Under the pieces are notes generated by a model. It saw only the letters and a program-made list of their open reading frames with translations. It did not search any database and was not told where the DNA came from. Shown here piece by piece: positions 1 through 10,745 of a stretch of 64,000 nucleotides of DNA. This stretch comes from Calliopsis andreniformis (taxonomy: Eukaryota; Arthropoda; Insecta; Hymenoptera; Andrenidae). The translations under genes and the position numbers were made by a program. Positions within the stretch are counted from its first letter, which is position 1; every line of letters starts with the position of its first letter. The stretch covers positions 2,232,001 to 2,296,000 of the forward strand of contig NW_027480482.1 of NCBI RefSeq assembly GCF_051401765.1, read 5' to 3'.

Positions 1-2405
1 TCAACCTTCAATCCTCGATCCTCAGTCCTCAAACCTCAATTCTGAAGCCTCAATTCTGAATCCTCAATCTTCGGCACTCAGTCCTCAACAATCAGTTGTC
101 AATCCTCAATCCTCAATAGAATATCCTCAATTCACAGTTTTCAACACGTAATACTCAATCTGCAATCTTCCAACCTCTATCCACAGACAACAATTCCCAT
201 TACTCATCCCTTAACACTCAGTCCTCAATGTTCAATCCTCAATCCTAAATACTCAATCGTCAATCTTCAATCCTCTATACTCAATCTTCGATCCTCAATC
301 CTCAATCCTCAATCCTCAATCCTCATTCTTCAATCCTCAATACCCAATCCTCAATCTTCAATCCTCTATCCTCAATCCTCAATCCTCAATCCTCAATCCT
401 CAATCCTCAATCCTCATTCTTCAATCCTCAATACCCAATCCTCAATCTTCAATCCTCAGTCCCCAATCCTCAATCTTCAATCCTGAATACTCAATCCTCA
501 ATCCTCAATCCTCAATCCTCAACCCTCAATCCTGAATACTCAATCTTCAATCCTCAATCCTCAATCCTCAATCCTCAATCCTCAATCCTCGATCATCAAT
601 CCTCAATCTTCAATACTCAATCCTCAATCCTCAATCCTCAATCCTCAATACTCAACCATCAATCCTCAATTCTCAATACTCAATAGAATATCCTGAATTC
701 TCAGGGTTCTATACTCAAACCTCAATCCTCAACCCTGAGCCCTCATTCACACTCCACAATCCTCAATCCTCAATCCTCAATTCTCAATCCTCAATCCTCA
801 GCCCTCAGTCCTCAAACCTCAATCCTCAACCCTCAGCCCTCATCCTCAATCTTCAATTCTCAATCCTCAATCCTCAATCCCCAATCCTCAATCTTCAATC
901 CTCAATACTCTTTCTTCAATCCTCAATCCTCAATCCTCAATCCTCAATTCTCATTCTTCAATCCTCAATACCCAATCCTCAATCTTCAATCCTCAATCCT
1001 CAACCCTCAATTCTGAATCCTCAATCCTCAATCCGCAGACCTCAAACATCTATAGTCAGCCCTCAGTCCTCGTCCTCAATCCACAACACTCAATCCTCAA
1101 TCCTCAATCTTCAATCCTCAATCCTCAATCCTCAATCCTCAATCCTCATTCTTCAATCCTCAATACCCAATCCTCAATCTTCAATCCTCAATCCTCAATC
1201 CTCAGTTCTCAATCCTCAATCCTCAATCCTCAGTCCTCGAACCTCAATTCTGAATCCGCATTCCTGAATCCTCAATCTTCAGCCCTCAGTCATCAACAAT
1301 CAGATGTCAATCCTCAATCCTGAATAGAATATCCTCAATTCACAGTTTTCAATACTCAATACTCAATCTGCAATCTTCAAACTTCTATCCACAATCATCA
1401 ATTCTCATCACTCAACCCTCAACACTCAGTCCTCAATGCACAATCCTCAATCCCCAATCCTCAATCTTCAATCCTCAATTCTGAATCTTCAATCCTCAAT
1501 CCTCAATCCTCAATACTCAATCCTCAATCCTCAATATTCAAACGTCAGTCTTCAATCCTCAATACTCAATCTTCAATACTCAATCCTCAATCCTCAATCC
1601 TCAATCCTCAACTCTCAATCCTCGATCCTCAGTCCTCAGTCCTCAATCCTCAATCCACAATCCTCAGTCCTCACCCCTCACTCCTGAATTCTCAATCCTG
1701 AATCCTCAATCTTCAGACCTCAGACCTCAACAATCAGTTGTCAATAATCAATCCTCAATAGAATATCACTAATTCACAGTTTTCAATACTCAATACTCAA
1801 TCTGCACTCTGCAAATCTCTATCCACAAACATCAATACTCATCACTCAACCCTCAACACTCAGTCCCCAATCCTCAATCTTCAATACTCAATCCTGAATC
1901 CTCAATCCTCAATCCTCAATCCTCATTCTTCAATCCTCAGTACCAAATCCTCAATCTTCAATCCTCAATCCTCAATCCTCAATCCTCAATCCTCAATCCT
2001 CATTTTTCAATCCTCAATACCCAATCCTCAATCTTCAATCCTCAATCCTGAAACCTCAATTCTCAATCCTCAATCCTCAGGCCTCGGTCCTCAAACCCCA
2101 ATCCTCAACCCACAGCCCTCATCGTCAATCCTCAATCCTCAATCTTCAATCCTCAGTCCCCAATCCTCAATCTTCAATCCCCAATACTCAATCCTTAATC
2201 CTCAATCCTCAGTCCTCAATCCTCAATCCTCAATTCTCAATCCTCGATCCTCAGTCCTCAGTCCTCAAACCTCAATCCTCAACGCTCAGCCCTCATCCTC
2301 AATCCTCAGTCCTCAGTCTTCAATCCTCAATCCTCAATCCTCAATCCTCAATCCTCAATCCTCAATCCTCAATCCTCAGTCCTCAATCCTCAATCATCAT
2401 TCCTC
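1..2405. repeat. Left-edge satellite segment with three module A copies
   Basis: Diverged 7-mers with module A near 87, 1294 and 1728 and the palindromic module B at about 683-713. The window opens inside a repeat: bases 1 to about 960 match the sequence from 14122, and the opening also matches from 17298 and 22902. The part from about 1620 to 2400 matches about 23750-24400, including the unusual unit order CTGCACTCTGCAAATC. So this segment is a mosaic of pieces found elsewhere in the window. No gene seen. Confidence 0.85.
1294..1433 (+). repeat. Module A: conserved 140-bp block of 20 diverged 7-mers (type copy)
   Basis: Runs from CAACAATCAG to CAACACTCAGTCC and stays in 7-bp phase throughout, so it is a derived part of the array and not an insertion. 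Marker strings, in order, are CAGTTGTC, CAATAGAATATCC, TTCACAGTTTTC, CTGCAATCTTC, CTCTATCCACAA and TTCTCATCACTC. About 48 full or partial copies were read, starting near 87, 1294, 1728, 2629, 3336, 3975, 4766, 5168, 5734, 6443, 7081, 7953, 8351, 8746, 9603, 10532, 11069, 11941, 12340, 12732, 13676, 14206, 15823, 16453, 16852, 17384, 17984, 18398, 19268, 19769, 21689, 22141, 22542, 22988, 23483, 23861, 24577, 26389, 27759, 32011, 33469, 33974, 36773, 39432, 45074, 46533, 47037 and 49837. Copies near 2629 and 5734 lack the second half. Function unknown. Confidence 0.88.
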
Positions 2406-5400
2406 AATCCTCAATCCTCAATCCTCAATCCTCAATATTCAATCGTCAGTCTTCAATCCTCAATACTCAATCTTCAATACTCAATCCTCAATCCTCAATC
2501 CTCAATCCTCAATTCTCAATCCTCGATCCTCAGTCCTCAGTCCTCAATCCACAATCCTCAATCCTCAGTCCTCACCCCTCAATCCTGAATCTTCAATCCT
2601 GAATCCTCAATCTTCAGACCTCAGACCTCAACAATCAGTTGTCAATCCTCAATCCTCAATAGAATATCACTAATTCACAGTTTTCGATACTCAATACTCA
2701 ATCCTCAATCCTCAATCCTCAATCCTCAATCGTCAGTCTTCAATCCTCAATACTCAACCATCAATCCTCAATTCTCAATACTCAATAGAATATCCTGAAT
2801 CCTCAGGATTCTATACTCAAACCTCAATCCTCAGCACTGAGCCCTCATTCACAATCCTCAATCCTCAATCCTCAATCCTCAATTCTCAATCCTCAATCCT
2901 CAGCCCTCAGTCCTCAAACCTCAATCCTCAACCCTCAGCCCTCGACCTCAATCTTCAATCCTCAATCCTCAATCTTCAATCCTCAATTCTCAATCTTGAA
3001 TCCCCAATACTCAATCTTCAATCCTCAATCCTCAATCCTCAATCCTCAATCCTCAATCCTCAATCCTCAGTCCTCATTCTTCAATCCTCAATACCCAATC
3101 CTCAATCTTCAATCCTCAATCCTCAATCCTCAATTCTCAATCATCAATCCTCAGTCCTCAGTCCTCAAACCTCAATCCTCAACCCTCATACCTCATCCTC
3201 AATCCTCAATCCTCAATCCTCAATCCTCAATCTTCAATCCTCAATACTCAATCTTCAATCCTCAATCCTCAGACCTCGAACCTCAATTGTGAATCCCCAA
3301 TCCTGAATCCTCAATCTTCAGCACTCAGTCATCAACAATCAGTTGTCAATCCTCAATCCTCAATAGAATATCCTCAATTCACAGTTTTCAATACTCAATA
3401 CTCAATCTGCAATCTTCAAACCTCTATCCACAATCACCAATTCTAATCACTCAACGCTCAACACTCAGTCCTCAATGCTCAATCCTCAGTCCTCAATTCT
3501 CAATCTTCAATCCTCAATTCTGAATCTTCAATCCTCAATCCTCAATCCTCAATACTCAATCCTCAACCCTCAATCTTCAATCCTCAGTCCCCAATCCTCA
3601 ATCTTCGATCCTCAATACTCAATCCTCAATCTTCAATCCTCAATCCGCGATCCTCAATCCTGAATACTCAATCTTCAATCCTCAATCCTCAATCCTCAAT
3701 CCTCAATCCTCAGTCCTCATTCCTCAATCCTCAATACCCAATCCTCAATCGTCAATCCTCATTCCTCAATCCTCAATTCTCAATCCTCAATCCTCAGTCC
3801 CCCGTCCTCAAACCTCAATCCTCAACCCTCAGCACTCATCCTCAATCCTCAATCCTCAATCCGCAATCCTCAATATTCAATCTTCAATACTCAATCTTCA
3901 ATCCTCAATCCTTGGTCCTCAAACCTCAATTCTTAATCCTCAATCCTGAATCCTCAATCTTCAGCCCTCAGTCATCAACAATCAGTTGTCAATCCTAAAT
4001 CCTCAATAGAATGTCCTCAATTCACAGTTTTCAATACTCAATACTCAATCTGCAATCTTCAAACCTCTATCCACAATCATCAATTCTCATCACTCAACAC
4101 TCAACACTCAGTCCTCAATGCTCAATCCTCAATCCTCAATTCTCAATCTTCAATCCTCAATACTGAATCTTCAATCCTCAATCCTCAATCCTCAATACTC
4201 AATCCTCAAACCTCAATCTTCAACACTCAGCCCTCATCGTCAATCCTCAATCTTCAATCGTCAATACTCAGTCCCCAATCCACAATCTTCAATCCTCAAT
4301 ACTCAATCCTTAATCGTCAATCCTCAATCCTCAATCCTCATTCTTCAATCCTCAGTACCCAATCCTCAATCTTCAATCCTCAATCCTGAGTCCTCAATTC
4401 TCAATCCTCAATCCTCAGGCCTCAGTCCTCAAACCTCAGTCCTCAACCCTCAGCCCTCATCGTCATTCCTCAATCCTCAATCTTCAATCCTCAGTACCCA
4501 ATCCTCAATCATCAATCCTCAATACTCAATCCTTAATCCTCAATCCTCAGTCCTCAATCCTAAATCTTCAATTCTCAATCCTCGATCCTCAGTCCTCAGT
4601 CCTCAAACCTCAATCCTCAACTCTCAGCCCTCATCCTCAATCCTCAGTCCTCAGTCTTCAATCCTCAATCCTCAATCCGCAATACTCAACCTTCAATCCT
4701 CAATCCTTGGTCCTCAAACCTCAATTCTTAATCCTCAATCCTGAATCCTCAATCTTCAGACCTCAGTCATCAACAATCAGTAGTCAATCCTCAATCCTCA
4801 ATAGAATATCCTCAATTCACAGTTTTCAATACTCAATACTCAATCTGCAATCTTCAAACCTCTATCCACAAACAACAATTCCCATTACTCAACCCTCAAC
4901 ACTCAGTCCTCAATGTCCAATCCTCAATCCTCAATCCTCAATCCTCAATCGACAATCTTCAATCCTCAATACTCAATCTTCGATCCTCAATCCTCAATCC
5001 TCAAACCTCAATCCTCAACCCTCAGCCCTCATCCTCAATCCTCAATCCTCAATCTTCAATCCTCAGTCCTCGATCCTCAATCCTGAATCCTCAATCCTCA
5101 ATCCTCAGTCCTCAAACCTCAATCCTGAATCCTCAATCCTGAATCCTCAATCTTCAGACCTCAGACCTCAACAATCAGTTGTCAATCCTCAATCCTCAAT
5201 AGAATATCATCAATTCACACCTTTCAGTACTCAATATTCAACCTGCAATCTTCAAATCTCTGTCCACAAACATCAATTCTCATCACTCAGCCCTCAACAC
5301 TCAGTCCCCAATCCTCAATCTTCAATCCTCAATCATCAATCGTCAATCCTCAGTTCTCAATCTTTAATCCACAATACTCAATCTGCAGTCCTCAATCCTC

Positions 5401-5512
5401 AATCCTCAATCCTCAATTCTCAATCCTCAATCCTCAGTCCTCAATCCTCAATGCTCAATCTTCAATCTTCAATACTCAATCTTCAATCCTCATACCTCAG
5501 TCCTCAAACCTC
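2405..5512. repeat. 3.1-kb higher-order repeat, copy 1
   Basis: A block of about 3,107 bp whose order of variant 7-mers is repeated immediately downstream. Landmarks 2434, 2996, 3475 and 4118 recur exactly 3,107 bp later at 5541, 6103, 6582 and 7225. It carries module A near 2629 (a truncated copy lacking the CTGCAATCTTC half), 3336, 3975, 4766 and 5168, and module B at about 2784-2813. Boundaries fall in uniform 7-mers and are approximate. No gene seen. Confidence 0.85.
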
Positions 5513-8500
5513 AATCCTCAATCCTCAATCCTCAATCCTCAATATTCAATCGTCAGTCTTCAATCCTCAATACTCAATCTTCAATACTCAATCCTCAATC
5601 CTCAATCCTCAATCCTCAATTCTCAATCCTCGATCCTCAGTCCTCAGTCCTCAATCCACAATCCTCAATCCTCAGTCCTCACCCCTCAATCCTGAATCCT
5701 CAATCCTGAATCCTCAATCTTCAGACCTCAGACCTCAACAATCAGTTGTCAATCCTCAATCCTCAATAGAATATCACTAATTCACAGTTTTCAATACTCA
5801 ATACTCAATCCTCAATCCTCAATCCTCAATCCTCAATCGTCAGTCTTCAATCCTCAATACTCAACCATCAATCCTCAATTCTCAATACTCAATAGAATAT
5901 CCTGAATTCTCAGGATTCTATACTCAAACCTCAATCCTCAGCCCTGAGCCCTCATTCACAATCCTCAATCCTCAATCCTCAATCCTCAATTCTCAATCCT
6001 CAATCCTCAGCCCTCAGTCCTCAAACCTCAATCCTCAACCATCAGCCCTCGTCCTCAATCTTCAATCCTCAATCCTCAATCTTCAATCCTCAATTCTCAA
6101 TCTTGAATCCCCAATACTCAATCTTCAATCCTCAATCCTCAATCCTCAATCCTCAATCCTCAATCCTCAATCCTCAGTCCTCATTCTTCAATCCTCAACA
6201 CCCAATCCTCAATCTTCAATCCTCAATCCTCAATCCTCAATTCTCAATCATCAATCCTCAGTCCTCAGTCCTCAAACCTCAATCCTCAACCCTCATACCT
6301 CATCCTCAATCCTCAATCCTCAATCCTCAATCCTCAATCTTCAATCCTCAATACTCAATCTTCAATCCTCAATCCTCAGACCTCGAACCTCAATTGTGAA
6401 TCCGCAATCCTGAATCCTCAATCTTCAGCACTCAGTCATCAACAATCAGTTGTCAATCCTCAATCCTCAATAGAATATCCTCAATTCACAGTTTTCAATA
6501 CTCAATACTCAATCTGCAATCTTCAAACCTCTATCCACAATCATCAATTCTAATCACTCAACGCTCAACACTCAGTCCTCAATGCTCAATCCTCAGTCCT
6601 CAATTCTCAATCTTCAATCCTCAATACTGAATCTTCAATCCTCAATCCTCAATCCTCAATACTCAATCCTCAACCCTCAATCTTCAATCCTCAGTCCCCA
6701 ATCCTCAATCTTCGATCCTCAATACTCAATCCTCAATCTTCAATCCTCAATCCGCGATCCTCAATCCTGAATACTCAATCTTCAATCCTCAATCCTCAAT
6801 CCTCAATCCTCAATCCTCAATCCTCATTCCTCAATCCTCAATACCCAATCCTCAATCGTCAATCCTCATTCCTCAATCCTCAATTCTCAATCCTCAATCC
6901 TCAGTCCCCCGTCCTCAAACCTCAATCCTCAACCCTCAGCACTCATCCTCAATCCTCAATCCTCAATCCGCAATCCTCAATATTCAATCTTCAATACTCA
7001 ATCTTCAATCCTCAATCCTTGGTCCTCAAACCTCAATTCTTAATCCTCAATCCTGAATCCTCAATCTTCAGCCCTCAGTCATCAACAATCAGTTGTCAAT
7101 CCTAAATCCTCAATAGAATCTCCTCAATTCACAGTTTTCAATACTCAATACTCAATCTGCAATCTTCAAACCTCTATCCACAATCATCAATTCTCATCAC
7201 TCAACACTCAACACTCAGTCCTCAATGCTCAATCCTCAATCCTCAATTCTCAATCTTCAATCCTCAATACTGAATCTTCAATCCTCAATCCTCAATCCTC
7301 AATACTCAATCCTCAATCCTCAATCTTCAACACTCAGCCCTCATCGTCAATCCTCAATCCTCAATCTTCAATACTCAGTCCCCAATCCACAATCTTCAAT
7401 CCTCAATACTCAATCCTTAATCGTCAATCCTCAATCCTCAATCCTCATTCTTCAATCCTCAGTACCCAATCCTCAATCTTCAATCCTCAATCCTCAATCC
7501 TCAATCCTCAATCGTCAATCCTCATTCTTCAATCCTCAATACCCAATCCTCAATCTTCAATCCTCAATCCTGAGTCCTCAATTCTCAATCCTCAATCCTC
7601 AGGCCTCAGTCCTCAAACCTCAGTCCTCAACCCTCAGCCCTCATCGTCAATCCTCAATCCTCAATCTTCAATCCTCAGTCCCCAATCCTCAATCATCAAT
7701 CCTCAATACTCAATCCTTAATCCTCAATCCTCAGTCCTCAATCCTAAATCTTCAATTCTCAATCCTCGATCCTCAGTCCTCAGTCCTCAAACCTCAATCC
7801 TCAACTCTCAGCCCTCATCCTCAATCCTCAGTCCTCAGTCTTCAATCCTCAATCCTCAATCCGCAATACTCAACCTTCAATCCTCAATCCTTGGTCCTCA
7901 AACCTCAATTCTTAATCCTCAATCCTGAATCCTCAATCTTCAGACCTCAGTCATCAACAATCAGTAGTCAATCCTCAATCCTCAATAGAATATCCTCAAT
8001 TCACAGTTTTCAATACTCAATACTCAATCTGCAATCTTCAAACCTCTATCCACAAACAACAATTCCCATTACTCAACCCTCAACACTCAGTCCTCAATGT
8101 CCAATCCTCAATCCTCAATCCTCAATCCTCAATCGTCAATCTTCAATCCTCAATACTCAATCTTCGATCCTCAATCCTCAATCCTCAAACCTCAATCCTC
8201 AACCCTCAGCCCTCATCCTCAATCCTCAATCCTCAATCTTCAATCCTCAGTCCTCGATCCTCAATCCTCAATCCTCAATCCTCAATCCTCAGTCCTCAAA
8301 CCTCAATCCTGAATCCTCAATCCTGAATCCTCAATCTTCAGACCTCAGACCTCAACAATCAGTTGTCAATCCTCAATCCTCAATAGAATATCATCAATTC
8401 ACACCTTTCAGTACTCAATATTCAACCTGCAATCTTCAAATCTCTGTCCACAAACATCAATTCTCATCACTCAGCCCTCAACACTCAGTCCCCAATCCTC

Positions 8501-8696
8501 AATCTTCAATCCTCAATCATCAATTCTCAATCCTCAGTTCTCAATCTTTAATCCACAATACTCAATCTGCAGTCCTCAATCCTCAATCCTCAATCCTCAA
8601 TTCTCAATCCTCAATCCTCAGTCCTCAATCCTCAATGCTCAATCTTCAATCTTCAATACTCAATCTTCAATCCTCATACCTCAGTCCTCAAACCTC
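5512..8696. repeat. 3.1-kb higher-order repeat, copy 2
   Basis: Direct tandem neighbour of the preceding copy. The offset is 3,107 bp over most of its length and becomes 3,184 bp by its end (AGAATATCAT at 5201 against 8385). It therefore gained about 77 bp, or 11 units, between about 7225 and 8385. Module A occurs near 5734 (truncated the same way as the copy at 2629), 6443, 7081, 7953 and 8351; module B is at 5892-5921. No gene seen. Confidence 0.85.
5892..5921. repeat. Module B palindrome: 12-bp stem with 2-nt bulge (type copy)
   Basis: Core ATCCTGA-ATTC-TCAGGAT: a 7-bp perfect inverted repeat with a 4-nt centre. If AT at 5899-5900 is bulged, ATAGAAT (5892-5898) pairs with ATTCTAT (5915-5921) and CCTGA with TCAGG, giving 12 paired bases. 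Nineteen copies were read, near 684, 2785, 5892, 9104, 10012, 13092, 14796, 15221, 15388, 20251, 20453, 21117, 24933, 26868, 36366, 38541, 49428, 58099 and 63209. Two further degraded relatives are near 28421 and 40094. It is always preceded by CTCAACCATCAA-type units or close variants, and usually followed by CCTGAGCCC and TCATTCACAATCC. The arms are conserved in nearly all copies. Function is unknown. Confidence 0.85.
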
Positions 8697-10745
8697 AATT
8701 CTGAATCCTCAATCCTGAACCCTCAATCCTCGGCCCTCAGTCCTCAACAATCAGTTGTCAATCCTCAATACTCAATAGAATCTCCTCAATTCACAGCTTT
8801 CACTACGCAGTACTCAATCTGCAATCTTCAAACCTCTATCCACAAACATCAATTCTCATCACACAACCCTCAACACTCAGTCCTCAATGTTCAATACTCA
8901 ATCCTCATTCCTCAATCCTCAACCGTCAACCTTCAATCCTCAATACTCAATCTTCAATCCTCAATCCACAATCCTCAATCCTCAATCCTCATTCTTCAAT
9001 CCTCAGTACCCAATCCTCAATCTTCAATCCTCAATCCTCAATCCTCAATCCTCAATCCTCAATCCTCAATACTCAACCATCAATACTCAATTCTCAATAC
9101 TCAATAGAGTATCCTGAATTCTCAGGATTCTATACTCAATCCTCAATCCTTAACACTGAGCCCTCATTCACAATCCTCAATCCTCAATCTTCAATCCTCA
9201 ATTCTCAATCCTCAATCCTCAGCCCTCAGTCCTCAAACCTCAACCCTCAACCCTCAGCCCTCATCGTCAATCTTGAATCCTCAATCCTCAATCCTCAATC
9301 CCCAATACTCAATCTTCAATCCTCAATACTCTTTCTTCAATCCTCAATCCTCAATCCTCAATCCTCAATCCTCAATCCTCAATCCTCAATCCTCAATATT
9401 CAATCGTCAGTTTTCAATCCTCAATACTCAATCTTCAATACTCAATCCTCAATCCTCAATCCTCAATCCTCAATCCTCAATCCTCAATTCTCAATCCTCG
9501 ATCCTCAGTCCTCAGTCCTCAATCCTCAATCCTCAATCCTCAGTCCTCAAACCTCAATCCTGAATCCTCAATCCTGAATCTTCAATCTTCAGACCTCAGA
9601 CCTCAACAATCAGTTGTCAATCCTCAATCCTCAATAGAATATCACTAATTCACAGTTTTCAATACTCAATACTCAATCTGCAATCTGCAAATCTCTATCC
9701 ACAAACATCAATTCTCATCACTCAACCCTCAACACTCAGTCCCCAATCCTCAATCTTCAATCCTCAATCCTCAATCCTCAATCCTCAATCCTCAATCTTC
9801 AATCCTCAATTCTCAATCTTGAATCCCCAATACTCAATCTTCAATCCTCAATCCTCAATCCTCAATCCTCAATCCTCAATCCTCAATCCTCAGTCCTCAT
9901 TCTTCAATCCTCAATACCCAATCCTCAATCTTCAATCCTCAATCCTCAATCCTCAATCCTCAATCCTCAATCCTCAATACTCAACCATCAATACTCAATT
10001 CTCAATACTCAATAGAGTATCCTGAATTCTCAGGATTCTATACTCAATCCTCAATCCTTAACCCTGAGCCCTCATTCACAATCCTCAATCCTCAATCTTC
10101 AATCCTCAATTCTCAATCCTCAATCCTCAGCCCTCAGTCCTCAAACCTCAATCCTCAACCCTCAGCCCTCATCGTCAATCTTGAATCCTCAATCCTCAAT
10201 CCTCAATCCTCAATCCTCAATCCTCAATCCTTATTCCTCAATCCTCAATCCTCAGTCTTCAATTCTCAATACTCAATCTTCAATCCTCAATCCTCAATCC
10301 TCAATCCTCAATCCTCAATCCTCAATATTCAATCGTCAGTCTTCAATCCTCAATACTCAATCTTCAATACTCAATCCTCAATCCTCAATCCTCAATCCTC
10401 AATCCGCAATCCTCAATTCTCAATCCTCGATCCTCAGTCCTCAGTCCTCAATCCTCAATCCTCAATCCTCAGTCCTCAAACATCAATCCTGAATCCTCAA
10501 TCCTGAATCTTCAATCTTCAGACCTCAGACCTCAACAATCAGTTGTCAATCCTCAATCCTCAATAGAATATCACTAATTCACAGTTTTCAATACTCAATA
10601 CTCAATCTGCAATCTGCAAATCTCTATCCACAGACATCAATTCTCATCACTCAACCCTCAACTCTCAGTCCCCAGTCCTCAATCTTCAATCCTCAATCCT
10701 CAATCCTCAATCCTCAATCCTCAATCTTCAATCCTCAATTCTCAA
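8696..10745. repeat. 908-929-bp tandem doublet within the array
   Basis: Contains two adjacent copies of a unit of about 0.91 kb. The palindrome segment TAGAGTATCC is at 9105 and 10013 (908 bp apart), and landmark 9273 recurs at 10181 (908). Other landmarks, 9573 to 10502 and 9819 to 10748, are 929 bp apart, so the second unit is three 7-mers longer. The doublet runs to about 10.88 kb, overlapping the start of the next block. Module A copies lie near 8746, 9603 and 10532. No gene seen. Confidence 0.8.

Noticed and set aside
1294..1433. Module A as an inserted mobile element
   Set aside because: It keeps the 7-bp phase throughout, has no terminal inverted repeats or target-site duplication, and every unit is derivable from TCAATCC.
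5892..5921. Module B palindrome as a bacterial-type terminator or operator
   Set aside because: There is no T-run after the stem, no gene nearby, and it is repeated within satellite DNA. A eukaryotic satellite box is only one possible reading.
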